DNA of 64,000 bases, taken from NCBI GenBank assembly GCA_026419785.1, contig JAODTK010005782.1, forward strand, positions 62,001 to 126,000. Direction: 5' to 3'. Shown here piece after piece: positions 37,001 to 52,000 of this stretch (position 1 is its first letter; every line of letters starts with the position of its first letter). The stretch comes from Sclerodactyla briareus (lineage: Eukaryota > Echinodermata > Holothuroidea > Dendrochirotida > Sclerodactylidae). Under the pieces are notes generated by a model. The model did no database searches and was not told the DNA's origin. It saw only the letters and a list, made by a program, of their open reading frames with translations. The position numbers were made by a program, and so were the translations under genes.

Positions 37001-40000
37001 TAAAATGGATGGGCTGCATAGAAGATGCGTGGGATGGTTGGATAGATCGGGATGGATAGAAAAAATGGTTGGGATGAATGGGATGGATTAGATGGCTGGA
37101 GGGAATGGATAGAGGGATGGGATGGATAGATGGATGGGTTGGATAGAAGAAATGGATGGATGAATTGGAGTATAGCTGCTGGAGGAATGGATAGATGGCT
37201 GGGTTGGATGGATGATGGATGGGTATGGATAGATAGATGGGATAGGTGGTGGGTTGGATAGATCCTATGGATAAAGGAAATGGATGGGATGAATTGGGGT
37301 GGATAGATGGCTGGATGGGATGGATAGATGGATGGGATGGAGATATCATGGGATGGATAGATGGATGGATGGATGGATCGATGGGATGAGAAGATGGACA
37401 GATGGGATGCGACAGATGGATGGAAATGGATAGAAAGAAGAATGAAAGGCGGATCGAGCACATGGTTCAACTAAAGGAATAACTGGTTTGAACTAAAATA
37501 ATGCATTGAGCCCTAGATGGATGGATATAGATAGGAATGGCATGCAGAATAACCGGCATAGGCTTAGCTGGTTTGAGTAAATTGCATCTCTACCTACAAA
37601 CAGCAATGGGGTGTTCCCTATGCATTGATCTAGATGGATGGATATAGATAGAATGGCATTCAGATTAACAGGCAGAGGTCGTAGTGGTTGAGCTAAATTG
37701 CATCTCTACCTACAAACAGCCATTGGGTGTTTCTAGCACATTTACCAATAACTCCAATTGGTCTCTTTGCCAATGGAGCTTTTTTGGGACATTGTACGGT
37801 TTGAGATTACAGGTTTCCATTTAGCAGTTCCAGAATAGAGGTTCAAATGCTCTTTGGACTGTAAGCTAAATCAGGAACGGACTTCCTTTTATAGGAGGAT
37901 ACGGTGTTGGGCAGTTCCTCACCATCCTTTCAATTTTGTGTGTGTGTGATTCTTTTTTGAAAGCGAACATTTGAAAAAAAGAGGAGTAAGTAGGAGAAAG
38001 TAGGATCTGAGAAAAATGTAGGAGAAGTGGGAGGCAAGGGCAAAAAGTAGGAGAGTTTGAAAAAAGTAGGAGCCTGTTACATCCTGAAAACGGGACCGAG
38101 CAGGGGAAAATCCAATCCAAAATCACACAAACCGCTCAGGATTAAAATTCTCCTGAGAGTCAAAGTCGGAAGGGAAAAAGGTCCTGCAAGGTCGCATGAC
38201 GATTGAAAGCAGACGGGCAATTTTACGGCGATGAAAAATTGATGAAATTTTAAGCCAAGATGTATGAAACTTCAATGTCAACTAGCAAAATAAGAAGGAC
38301 GATAGGGTTGCCAGGCCCGGACTATTGTGAAAGATTGCCAGCTGTTCAATGGCGTGGGTTGAGTGCATAGTGCAATATGGGGTAGTTGAGTAAGAGAAGA
38401 GATCACTGATCTGTGCCCGCATCTGCCGCAGGAGCACCCTATGTTCTTTGACTGAGTTAGCTGCCAGTAACTGGCAGCCAGTCAGGCTCTGATGAATTTT
38501 GCGTGCAAAAGAGGCAAAGGTAACAATGTGAACATGTTCCAGCTATATGCAGAGAGCTCCAGGCAGTGTTGTAACAAGCCACTGAATCTGAAACCTTGAA
38601 TCAGTGACTTCCAGAGACAATTAGACAATTCCATGAGGTTGCTCATGACAATTATGAGGGAAGTGAGTCAAGTCATGACTGTTGGCATTGCACTCTGAAT
38701 AGCAAGCAATGCCAATGTGAACAGACTTGAAACTTGGTACTCGAGCAGTTTATATGATCACCAACATGCTTTCCTTTATAACACCAGCCTAAATCTTTGC
38801 TACCTGACTGTTTTGATTTAATCTTTCTGATCTATACTGTACCCATATAGCTTGCAGGACATGCTATTTTGTTATTTTGTTCATACCTGTTGGTTTTGTT
38901 TACTTTGTCTGATCTTGAGGGGGGAAGGCGTTCATCTCAGCTTTGAGCTTGTTCATCTCGCCCTGCTGGGCCCGGAGTTCTCCTCCAGGGCCTGTTTCTC
39001 CTTCTTCAGCTCGTTGTTCTCCATCGGGTCTTTTCAGTTCGCATCTGCTCCAAGTGCGCCCTCACTTCCTCCTCCTTCCGCCGCAGGGCCTCAACTCTTC
39101 CTGTTCTTTGGACTGAAAAAATGTGTCAGAACAGGGTCATGATAATTAATACTAGGCAAAGCTCCAAGATTACCACCCCCCCCCCCTGCCCCGGTGTAGG
39201 GTTGTACATGCCAATGGTATCCCCACCGTCCACAGGAGAGGATGACTGTCATGGATCCTAAGCGAAGATATGTATGTACTGAGGTGTTATTAGACATTAC
39301 CTACCTACCAAGTGATCTAACTAGAGTTAGGCATCCACATCTCTGCAACACATCAGCAGCATAGGCAAAAACAAAAAAACAAAAAAATTGTGGAGACAAT
39401 AAGAAACCGTGGCAAAATGGAATACTTTGTAGTAAATGGTCATGTAAATATACTTGAACTTTCTTGGTACAATCCTTATTGATTTCAGCCGATCAGCGTT
39501 CCAATGAGCACCATCACTTTTGGAGAACACCTCCTCTGTGAAGTCACCCTGGTAGGAATGGGGGGGGGGGGGGGGACAGACCGCAGATTCCTTGAACTCC
39601 ATAAGACAAACTCAACCACATTAACAAAACTTCTGAGAACCCTGTAAACAAATTAATAGATGGGATTTGATTGAAAACTTACACAATTGTTCACAAGTTC
39701 TCAAGAGAGCATTTCATCCATTCTATGCGGATACCTATCTTCCCCTTTCTCTGTTATTGAGGAGCAAAATCACAGCATTTACTGTGTAGTGGCTACAGGG
39801 AAGTCCTTCGCATTTTCCCCGCTTCCTTCCTGTGATGTCATAAAGCCCCTCTAATTCCTCAAAAGTTCACCAAATAACAGGATGAGACAACATGCTAGAA
39901 CCCTCAGATTTGGGGTGTGGGGTTTTCATATTCCTCTTTCCCCCTATGCTAGTATGAAGGGAATATGTTACATACCAGCTGGGCTCAAAGGTTGCAATAT

Positions 40001-43000
40001 AAAACCTAATGTCTCTATGTTTGTAAAACATCTCCCCATCACCAAAAATCCATTTGGCTGTGACACACTGTAGTAGTAGCATGTATGAGGAGGAGATTGA
40101 CCATGATGTAGGAGGGCCAAGATTCCCTCATTTGTTTGAATAAAGTGCCATCCCGAACCCAATGTTTTTTGCTTTCAAATTCCCGGGTCTTGTAAAAGGA
40201 AAGTTGCTTACCTCTTATCTCTGTCATCCATAAACGCAGGAGGTGGAATTTCGCTTTCTTCCTGATACGGCGACTTTGTTTTCCGTTTTCTTCCTTGGAA
40301 CCACCTACGACATCAACAGTCTGGGGTTTCCTCGAGACGATCAACTGTGGGGTGGCGGGTCTTTTTCACTCTCTTTGGTTCCACATCGGACCTGACAGAT
40401 TTTGTGGGATCATTCTCTAAACTGTGCTTGGGTGCCTTCGCTAGGGGATTTGTGATGTTTTTGTGGCCCCCCTCACTGAGTTGTTGCAAGGACGTTAGCA
40501 CCCGGGGGCCGGACTGGTTTTTAGAGGAGGGTGGATGGACTGTTCACCGTCTGGGGCTTGAGGGTCCTATTCATGAGGGGAGGTTCTTGAGAGGACCCTG
40601 TGTGGGGGCTGTCGGCTCTGATGGCGGAGATACTCCAGGCGCTTATGGAGGTGGCGTGTTCATCGAGGCGGGGGTAATCAAAATCCACTGGGAATTGAAG
40701 GGTGGAGAGGTCTCTGTCAGTTTCCATCATTCTTTCTTTTCGTCAATCAAACATTCTTTGGACACTGGAATGGATGGCAGGTCATGAACATGTAGCTAGA
40801 ATCATCATTTCCAAGATGGCAGCACATAACAGAAAGTCGTAAGGCTTAGTGATCTTGATGATCTGACGACTGGGGAGGGCATTGTGTAGAGCAAAGAGCG
40901 TCTCCGTTTGCTGAGCGCAAACTGATCATATGGGCTTACAACTTCGAAAGCCATTGGAGCAGTATTGCTCCATCTAAAGTCAGTGTCTCAGGAATGACAT
41001 GTCCATTTAAACTGGCAGGAGGAAGCTCCTCCGACTTAGACGTAAAATCTGCTGTACAAATTCATATCAAAGCCCAGTGGTAAAGAGTAGTCAGAATTGA
41101 ATCCAGCATCCAACCATACCATCAGTGCTGATCAAATGCGGGTCGAAGGTTTTCAGAGTTATCCCCAAGCACGTAGTATGGAAACCCCATTACCTGGACA
41201 AGAATGTAGCGATGTCTGCGAGCACCTTCTTTCTACATGCCATGAGAATCATACAGGCAAATGGCGACAAAATTTTATTTTTTCATTTTTTAGGAAGGTC
41301 TGGGTGTATGAAAAATGCGGTGACGCTGCACTCGAAGACAATCAGTGCATGGACCAAGCATACCCATACACAGGGCGTGCACATTTTTTTTTCAAATCCC
41401 TCTTCGTGAGAGTGTGACATGTTTGATTTTCCTTTCTCTCTCTCTTTAACTAGTTTTTGGGAGTGGTGCAAAGCTTCCCTTTTGGCTTGAAATGGAACAA
41501 ATACATCTTGACTCATCACAGATACGATTGATAATGCATTACCTTACTGAGTCTTTCTGTTTCATGAGGCTATCATAGCTTGGTGGTTTGGCCACCCTAG
41601 GGTTGCTTGAATACATTGGTACTCAGAATCAGTCCGTATAAAAAACCCCCTCGGAGAATGAGCGGTTGCAATGTTGGCAGCAAACGTTTTGGCAGAGTCC
41701 ACTAGAACCAGAATGAGAATGCTTGTACTAAATTCCCATGCAGCATCAAACGCATTACATTCATACAATTAGCAAATCTATAAACCTCCTAGGTCTATAA
41801 ACTCCTAGGTCTAAGGTAATCAGTTTCATGACAATTTAACCCAATTTGAATTGGCATGAATTATATGCAAATTAGACACACTGACTAGCCTACCAGTGAG
41901 CTCAAATCTAGGTTGAAATTATTTTTTAAGGACGGAGGTGAACCATACCCACTAATTTTTCCAGCAAAAAAATCTGACCTTTGAAATTTCCATGAACTGA
42001 TGCAATTTCGACATGGAATGACTCACACACATACTACACATATACATCCCAAAGTGATCGGCTAAGTCTCTTCCGAACTTTGTTCAGGCAAGACAGTCAT
42101 GCATGTTAAATAAGAAGCAGTTGACTCACAGACTGGTATCATGCCTGAGTGAGCTCAATACCACTGGAAGTACCGTTCTTAATTGCTAGACATAGTACTA
42201 ACTTTGTTATTCTCACACCGGCAACCATGTGATATAGAAAAATCAGTCAACAAGTACTTCAACCTTCAATAATAGACTAATGACCACACTGTGTGTGACC
42301 TAGATCGTAGGCTGTTCAGGAATTCTAGATCAGAAAATTGTTGTGTACTCATCCCAACTCATCCCTACTCGTAAATTATGTCTGTGGTAGTGCTGGCCTG
42401 TTTTTCTAACCGACACCTTTCACCGAAATGGAAATGGCTTAGTGATCCCTTGATATATTTTCTATAAACCTTTGACCTCACACAAGAATGATGAGTCGAC
42501 AAAAATGGGAAACACATTGTTTATATGTCGAATTCCAATTTTCGACAAAAGAGACGCATCTTGTCAAAAGAACCACTTGTCCTCCTGTCCCATATTAATG
42601 AAAACAAACGATTTATCCCTATTGGACAAGCTTCTTGGACATATGACGTTGACAAAGGCTTCATGACTTTGACATCAGAAACATTAGGTTTCATGCAGTC
42701 CTCGTGAGAACATCATTTCAAGTACAAGACACATCCAACGAGGCCATGGCCAGGGTGTATACTAGAATGAATTGCTCCAAATAGGATATTCAACAGATTC
42801 AACTTTCAGAAGAACGCTACAAAATCATTCTGACCGACCCCGACCAGCGTTCTGGATTTATTGGCTCTTACAGACTTGACCTCTGCTGATTTCAGATGAC
42901 CTCGACGACTGCTCCCTAACAATGTGCTCATGTACTCATCATGGGAAACATACATACATAAGGGCTCCCTCCACACAGGTGTGGGTGACATTCTTCTTTC

Positions 43001-46000
43001 AAAAGCATTCCTATTTTTCCTTTGTCCACAAAAGATCACTGATCTTTTGGCGACAAAAATATGTTCCTGTACTTCTCATAGGAAAACAGTATACCCATTT
43101 TTTGTCCTGATTAGATCAATGTTCTAGACAAAGTGGTATAAGTTTTCCAGAATTTGACCTAAGATGACCTAAGACCTGGCTCCCAAACAAATAGGAATGA
43201 TATACTTATGTATGAGATTCATTGAATTAACAACAAAGCGACATGCTGAAACTTCAAAATTGGGGGTGTGGAGTGTGGGATACATCTTTTTCCACCTGTT
43301 TAGTTTGGAAGGAATCTGTCACAAGACCATCGTAAATGGAGAATCAGAATGCCCCACTCTGGTAACCAGACGCCACTCAGTGGCATTTTTTCATCCAACC
43401 CAATATACTATTTCTATTATTGTTGTCATTTCAGGAGGTTAAATCATGTGACCACAGTCAGGGATTGAATATGGATTGTTTAGAAATGAATAAGCTTCAT
43501 TTGGTCAAAACTTCAGACTGCATGCATGTGGGTCGGTGGAATAAATCAAAGAAATATATGAACTTGGTTTTTCTGTCATTTTTAACTTTTTTGCGTGATG
43601 TTCATTGAGCAAATGCCCATGGGTAACTACCTTGATTTGGGGAATGGCCGGACCTGATATATTTTCACTAAAAAAAAGTCAATAACATCCTATACCATAC
43701 TATATACCAATGGAAAGGAAATTTGTGATCTTCACGAATTAGACAGTTGGCAACATCAGGGGAAATGCTATAAAGGATTTATAAGACTTCAGATGTTGAC
43801 TATAGCCCATGATGGCGTGTTTGCCGAGGTGACTGTGGAGGTGACAATAGTTGACAATGATATTGGAAGGTTAAATTAAACCTTGTAGAGTGGCATCCCT
43901 CAGACTCGCTAACGTTGAGCCTGATTTCAGGTCACCCGCTGAGGACTCCCGGCCACGAGGAGAACGTATATAACCCCTCTCCGTTTCCAGTCGGGGAATG
44001 AATCTTGGGGCAAGCCGTTCTATGGACTTAGCGGTAGCCCTGTGATGAACAGGAAACAAATGGTTAACTAAGAAATGGTGTGCTAGGACTTCCCAACTCA
44101 GCCTGTTCACGATCGTAAGTGGATATGCTCAACACTTCATTTTGGGGTAAAGATGAAATTTCCCCACATTGCTCTACATTATGGCTAATTGTCCGAACTG
44201 TCACCGATTTACAAAAAGGACAGCAATTAATCTGATGTTTTGTTGATAAGTGAGGGAAGAATATGTTCTTGTGTTGTTAGGATGTGTAGCTTTCATCAGC
44301 AATAGCAGACATGAGCAGGAGGGATAACTCTGTCACCGGACACAGCTCTGAGCACAATGTGAATGGTGCCGTCTGGACATTGACTTCCCCCTCCCCCACC
44401 AAACTCCATAAACTGTTATCATGAGTTAATATCTTTCTGTCTGAAAAAATCAACAAATGTCTGATTTTGTCCAGTTCCTGACATTTACCTTGCTACTGCC
44501 CGACTTTCTCCTGTTTGGGAAGTTGGAGTAGGTAGGTGGACAAGCCTGAAGCCATATAGACGCGGCCTCAAAAACATGCATGTTGTAATTTGTGTCCTGA
44601 ATAAAAGTCGGGGTCCGATTCTTTCCTTTATCACCTAATATGACAGGCGGGGAAAGACCCCAGACAACCACTAAAACTCCCAGCCCACAGAGAATTTTCT
44701 AACTGAGACCCTTGTTGGAAAAATGTTACCTCCACTCCAGAATTCAGCCCTAGATTGACTAAATTCTAGTTTCTGATTCTGAAGACGGAACTCTCACAAA
44801 GCTTACCCTGCTTTGATTATCTCCAGGGTAGTTGATCGAAGTGACGTTCTTCATCTGTGATGATGCGTACTGATCAAGCGATCCAATCCATCCCAAGGAC
44901 CTTGACGGTGTCATCCCTCAAGACTTCGTAGAGCTCAGAAGCCGTCAGCCAGCCATCAGATCCTACATGAAAAGGACTTATTCGTAGGGCTTTGAACAGT
45001 TTAGATTGACCGACTTCCTGGGGGTCAAAGTTACAGTCCTCGTCGAAGCTGGGACATGGGATACTTTCTCTACCTACCTCTCCGAGCAGAGTGGCACACT
45101 CCCAACAGAGATAAATAATTTTGCCCTTTTCGGATAGTAGACAAAACTCCGGACCAGGGCATAGTCTAGCCGGCTCACATTGCACTTTGTGAGCCAATAC
45201 GACACTGATGTCAAATTGTTCCTTTCATGCATGCAATCCTATAACAGTGACAGTGAAATTTTTTATACTGTGGATGTGATGAGTGGGAGCACTGCTATGT
45301 GAACAGTACAGCTCAGCTAATATATGTCACTCAGAAAGTAGTGTGACTGGATAAGGATGGTCATTTATATATCTTGTGAATATCTTTGCTCAAAATGTAA
45401 CGAGAAAATTGTCGGGCGGGTAAACCGCCAGACGTATATCTCCCGCATCTCTGATTCAAGAAATTTGGGGGAAATGGGAACGGACGATATCGTGGGAAAG
45501 AAGACATTTCTAGACTGTGAAGCGACAACGTGTACAGGTTAATGGGTCATTCAGATAATGCACTGTAGTGTATGAGACACCCCTACAGCCCCGGACAAGG
45601 TGCGTCCTTTTAAATAAGCACATTTATTCAAGATTCGACCTTCACACATGACCACCCGACAGAGGTCAAATTCAGGTCAGAGGTCACACACATGCAGGTC
45701 AACAATTATATCACAATGGTGGACCATCCAGCCTTCACAGATATTCAATTCTCCGATTATAGCCAAAAAGTTTTGACCCCTAAGTGACCCCGAATGACCT
45801 TTAATGATTATGAACATTTTACTGAATCTTGTTACTCTCCATGTGATACATCCACTCCTAGGAGCATTTGCATTCTGATGAACACACCCAGTGCTATTGC
45901 TGGAAAAATACTAAAATCAGTTTTTGACCCCTAAGTGACCTTCAATGACCTTCAATGACATGGCGGCTTTATGAAAATTTTTTTACTCTCCATGTGATGC

Positions 46001-49000
46001 ATCCACTCCGAGAAAGGTGAATATGGTGCATTCCAATGAAACGCCTAATGTTATTGCGAAAAAGCTATTAAATTAAACTTTGACCCCTTGTAACTACCAA
46101 AGTATGCGTCCGATCGAAGCGGGAGTTGGTTTCCTCCATAAACGCCACCAAAGGTCTATCACATACCAAAAACAACCGGTTTCTATTTTTTTTGCCCGTA
46201 ACTCCTTAAATAAGCACATTTATTCAAGATTCGACCTTTAACCACATGACCACCCGACAGAGGTCAAATTCAGGTCAGAGGTCACACACATGCAGGTCAA
46301 CAATTATATCACAATGGTGGACCATCCAGCCTTCACAGATATTCAATTCTCCGATTATAGCCCGAAAACAGTTTTTGACCCCTAAGTGACCCCGAATGAC
46401 CTTTAATGATATGACAGATTTCATGAGAATGTTACTCTCCATGTGATACATCCACTCCTAGGAGCATTTGCATTCTGATGAACACACCCAGTGCTATTGC
46501 TGGAAAAATACTAAAATCAGTTTTTGACCCCTAAGTGACCTTCAATGACCTTCAATGACATGGCGGTTTTTATTAAAGTTTGTTACTCTCCATGTGATGC
46601 ATCCACTCCTAGTCGCATATTGCATTCCAATGAAACGCCTAATGTTATTGCGAAAAAAGTTATTAAACTCATCATTTGAACTGATCAGGACACACTAGAT
46701 GCAAATAGTCCCACAAATGTACCCTCAGTGATCTTGATGCTATTGAATAAATTCATCAGGTGGTTTAGTAGGTCCATCACAAAAGTTTAGTCAAAATCAC
46801 CGAAAAGGTGAGAAAAAAAGGCAATTTAATTATTCTAATGTTGGTAACGAATATGTAAATTAAACACCACATAATGGACCTTCAGTGATTTCAACGCAAT
46901 TGAATAAATTTATCGGGACTGTTTAGAAGGTCCTACTCACCCCAAGTTTCGTGAGAATCCAACAAAGTTTATAATTTGCCTAATTGCTAATGGGCCAACA
47001 ACTATTATGCAAATTAGCCATGCAAGATGACCTCCAGTGACCTCACCCCTTGGGAAAACTTCATCGGCAGTGATAGTTGGCCCTATTCCCAATTTTTCTG
47101 AACAATCCATTGAAGTTTGAAATATCACATACATTATGCTCTAATTATTAGGCTACTGGCCGAAGAATGCACAACTGCCTCGTATGACCTTGAAATTGTC
47201 GCCATGTTTTTCGGCTCCAACAACTACCCACAACCACCACGTTTCGTGTAAATTGCAACGCACTTGAAAATTTCGCGAAAAACCTACAAAATAAGGGGAA
47301 CAAATATACGATACAGCCCCTTTTCGACCTATCCGAGATTCTACTCCCTACGGGACATGTGTACCAAGTTTTGGGTCCTCGGATCCAAGCTGTTAAAAAA
47401 TGAGAGCACTAACGCCTATAAAGTTGCCTGCGGCCGGCGGGCAACAGCAAAACCATAATATCACCCAACACTTACAGTGTTGCGGGGATATATAATCTGA
47501 TTAAATATGTTCCTTGCCCACTACTACAGTCAATAAACTTCTCCCAATTCAAATGGGGCTGTTCTTCTGACCACCCTACCAGCGTTAGTTCAAAATAGAG
47601 CTCAATCCTCAGAAACAGTTCAGTTTATGACTCACTCATATTTCAGGGAGTGACTTCTTGTTCCTTTTGTGTGCATGCATGAAGCGTATATGACTATGTG
47701 TGGAGTGTAGCATCACGATTAATATTGCTTTTTTTTTTTTGTTGATGACTGCTACAAAGGCGTAAAATTGTAAACAAGTACGCAAGAATCGCAATGCATT
47801 GAGATTCAAAGATTCAAACACAGCTTGCCATGCCTGCCCATAAATATCACAGTTGAATGCTGGCGTTTTTGGCACCCGGATAACAGAAAGATGGAACGAT
47901 GGAACATAGTATTCACCATTCACCAGTGACTTGGAGGACGCGAGTCGTGACCGGACTTGAGTCTGGACGCAAGTCCCTATTTTCAAGGACTCGGACTCGA
48001 AGTTCAATGACCGGATTCGACCAAAGGGGACTGGGACTCGGTCAGAGTCCTCTAATTTTTTAAGCAGAAGATATTGATTACAATCGTACAAGACAAACCA
48101 GCATAATACGCACAACGCTCGAACAAAAGTAGTCAAAACTTCTCCCACGTATTCCGACTGTTCGATGTCTACATCAGGAGGGAAATACTGATCTCACTAC
48201 GCATCGCATGTTTTACGGTCACATCAACCAATTACAATACCGTAACAGATGACAGTGAGGCGAAAGAGATATACATTGTGCCGCAAAAAAGGTTAACTAG
48301 TACAGTTGTTTGCATTATAAAATCAACATGGACAAATGTATCCATGAGAATAAATCAAATTAATTAAATAAATGTGATATCTACTAACGGAAAACATCAC
48401 AGCACTTATTCTGTTTATTAAGATACCTAACATGAACATTAACACAACCTGGAAATACCCAAATCTTGTCGAATTATATGTCTGTATTGGAAAGATTTAT
48501 ACCCTAGCTTTCATTTCAGCTAGAGTGACAGTGCTAGTTAGGATACTTGTCTTAACCAAGTGAGTGTTAATAATTGATATCGTAACTAGCAGTGGTTACA
48601 TCACTCTTCCGGGTACATGGTAAATTGATGTGAACAGATCATTGGGGATGTTACCGGCAGGGGGTAAATTTACCATGATTAATTAATTGGGGTGCAATTG
48701 CTTAGGCCCTGCGTCCTGCAAACAGTTACAGTAACACTTTCCTGACAAAAATAAAAACAATAAGAAAACAAAATGCCGATTTACTGAAAAAATATTAATA
48801 GAATCGAGGACATCAAGTCATTGTTGCCCTTTGCATCTATCACGGTAAAATCAGTATGCGGCTAGACAGTCCGAGTATTTGGCACCATCAGGAGGTAGGA
48901 CCAGCCCAGTCCTCTATTTCAAGTTCTTGTAGTTTTTTACAGTACATTGTTAATTGGTAGCCGTGGCATTTACACATTGCCTGTGTCAAGCAACACAGCG

Positions 49001-52000
49001 GTTGTCGAGTTATGCCTTAAATTTGTTAATTTATAGTACAGGTCAAATTTGCATAAGGACTCGAGAACTCGGACTCGGACACTGTGACTCGGACTCGGCT
49101 TGGAAGCCAGTGACTCGGACTCGGACACTGATGACTCAGACTCAGCACTCTCTGAGATGACGCGACTCAGATGGTAATTCACAAAGGGAAGTAGAGGTTC
49201 ATCTTCCATTTCCTGTGACTGAGTTTCCAGACTGATCCCAACCATATTACATTTGATACAGGGTTGGTTTCGTAGGACAATAACATGTTTCGCTTGACCC
49301 CGTATCACAGAAGTTCTTGTCTGCTAAGATGGCCTAACAGCCCAAGGTTAGCAATGCTTTGGGGGGTACCTCTGGGTGATCGGAGGCAGAGGGTGAACAT
49401 AGCAATACTGTTTATTCAAGGTCATAGTATATCTTCCATGAGTGGCTGCCCGATATAGAGCTCACCTGCTCATATATATTCAACAGAATTTATAATACCT
49501 AACATTTCTTCCTCTTGGGCCTAGTTTACTACCCTCCGTTCTCCACTACGCCGGTCGGCCTCCGAGCCGTTCGTGATGCTTCCTCTGACCTCTTTTGGCC
49601 AACTTAGCTTTAACTTCTCCTCTTCTGCAGCATATTTGTATCTGGACCCAAACCAGTTAAACTGAAAACCGCAGATGTAATTGATATTGCTACATGCCCT
49701 GGGGAGAGTGCAACGAAAGTGTAAGTTTTTTTTTAACTGGCTGCTACTTGCATGGAGCATGTTTTCACCCATATGAACAACAAAACTGAACTAGATAGTT
49801 GCAAGGCAGTAACTGCCGACGTGTATACCCCTGTAAAAATCATCTTGGTGAGTCTCATAACGAGAAGCACATCAATCATGTCCATAATGACCTCTGGTAA
49901 CTTTGAATGCACCTATTTGTTGTTTTCAGAACCACTGTAGTCCACATTGTCCAATTTGTTAAAGTCTAGTTAAAGTTTTCATGAATGTCCTCCTTTCCGC
50001 CATATTGACTGAGATGGAGACTACTATTAAAAAACAAAAGAAGAAATTATGTAGCAGGTAAACAAGAGTGGCCAATGGCACAGTATCTTACCCTGCCAAT
50101 AAATCCAGTACCTGATAGTATGCATTACAAGTAAAGTGTTTTTTGATTGGTCATTTCCATGTGCATCAGAACTGATTTGTATTGACATCCTCTCATTAAA
50201 TCCTTTATTAGATTCAAAATTCTAATAGCTGTCTCTTTGGTCCCACACCTTTGTTTTTATTATGTGGGAAGAGAAATTGTCTTCGCAAAAACCGGGTGAA
50301 TATGGACGGATCCGTTTGCAAGAAGGCCTCTCTAACCAAGATGAACTTAATGACCTTCATCCATATCCAGAACACGCCGTAATGTACCATTGGTCACTGA
50401 TAATTTAACCAAGTTTCATAACAACCCATTTGAACTGTATGAGAAAAGCATTTTGGAGTTTTTTGCAAATGGCTGAAATTGACCCCTAGATGACCTTTGA
50501 CCTCCACTTCTGAACACCTGTATGTACGCATTGGTCCCTGATAATATGAACCAACTATCATGATCCCCAATTCAATCTGTGGAGGATAGCGTTTTTAATG
50601 TTTGACCCAGAATTTACCTTTTTGGCCATGAATGACCTTTAGATGACTTCGATCCCTCAAATTCCTGGAAATCCCATCATTCCCAGTGGTCACGAATAAT
50701 ACTGACCAAGTTTCATGACCACCATTTTGAACTGGAGGAGAAGCAATTTGCAGTTTTTCGCGAATGGGCCGCATGACCCCAGTGACCTTGACGGCAAATT
50801 TCCAGAAACACCGTATGTACCATGGTCAATGATAATACTGACAAACTATCATGATTCATCCAATTCAATCTGTGGGAGGACATTTTGGGCCAGAATGACC
50901 CCTAGATAACTTTGCCTTAAATTCATTGAACAACCCCGTAGAAATATTGGTCACTGAGAAACGGACCAAGTTTCATGAAACATCCGTTTGAACTGAATAG
51001 GAGAGATTTTGCGTTCTTGCAAAAGGCCAGGAATGACCCCTAGATGACCTTTGACCTCAACTTCCTGTGAAACCCAGATGCCCCGTTCACTGGTGATCAT
51101 TGGGACCCAAGTGTATAATGATCGACCAACACACGGCAGGGGAATTCATTTTCAATATCACCGATGCTTATTTTCTTAAATATTGCAAAGGCTTGAATGG
51201 AGCTTTGAATACACTACCGTATTCATTCCGCTGAGCGCCATCTCACGTAAGCGCCCACCCAACCTTTTGCTATGCAGATTGATTACCCATAAACCCGTCA
51301 TGGGTGCCAGAATTGCAACATTTATGCCCTCAAATGGAAACATGTTGGACATGACCACAACATTCAAAATATTGACACAGGTTGCGGCAAACAATGTCTT
51401 TCAATTCAACATTTACAGTGCTTCCACCTCCGACCCCCCCCCTGACAAACCCACTCTCCACAATAATAACTCACCAAACGATCGTTCCATTCTGCCGTAA
51501 CTAGGTTATATGCTGTGGAATCGTACTTACGTCAGTACAGTATAACAGTGGAAGATCGTGATGAATATCAAAAAAAATTAGAAAACCTCTGTGAGCGCCC
51601 CATCCTGTGAAACTTGCAAGCGCCCTGGGCGCGTAACGGAATGAATACGGGAAGTTAGAAACCAGAAGCCAAAAAGGTTAGTGATTCCTGAACTCTTTCG
51701 AACAACCCATAGCCAGACACAAGGACAAATGGGAGAGGAAGCTCATCGAGGGAAAGATTCATCTGAAAAACTTCACATTTTTCCCAACCAGCCACTAAGG
51801 TTCCATTCAAGGATGGATTGCAGAATTGGCCTCTGGGGACTTCAAAACAAAGGGTTCATGTACTCATCATGACCCTGACCGACCAAAGAAGGGTTCATGT
51901 ACTCTCATGGGGAAACACACAGTACCAAGTATGAGCTTACTCCATTCAGGTGGGGTCGAGTATTGTGTTAACAAGCCTGAATGGCCAAAACATTGACTTT

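Noticed and set aside
36844-37470. Two long minus-strand open frames (about 200 residues, Ser/His/Pro/Ile-rich)
   Set aside because: They are translations of the ggatgggatggatagatgga minisatellite in different frames; no non-repeat sequence and no splice context.
41562-41768. Minus-strand frame ([20 protein letters not shown]) considered as a transposon enzyme remnant or the missing rhodanese exon
   Set aside because: No catalytic motif of any known enzyme family, no splice context, and no match to the rhodanese end.
44450-44671. Minus-strand frame with [18 protein letters not shown] resembling the rhodanese end LEGGYENWLLCYPQYTTN, followed by a possible donor
   Set aside because: It lies between the first and second rhodanese exons, whose ends join directly by homology (GDNQSR to ATAKSIE), so it cannot be the third part unless the order is scrambled.
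47636-48148. 170-residue minus-strand open frame
   Set aside because: Its middle is the GACTCGG repeat cluster, the ends are low-complexity, and it resembles no USP8 region although it lies in the right intron.
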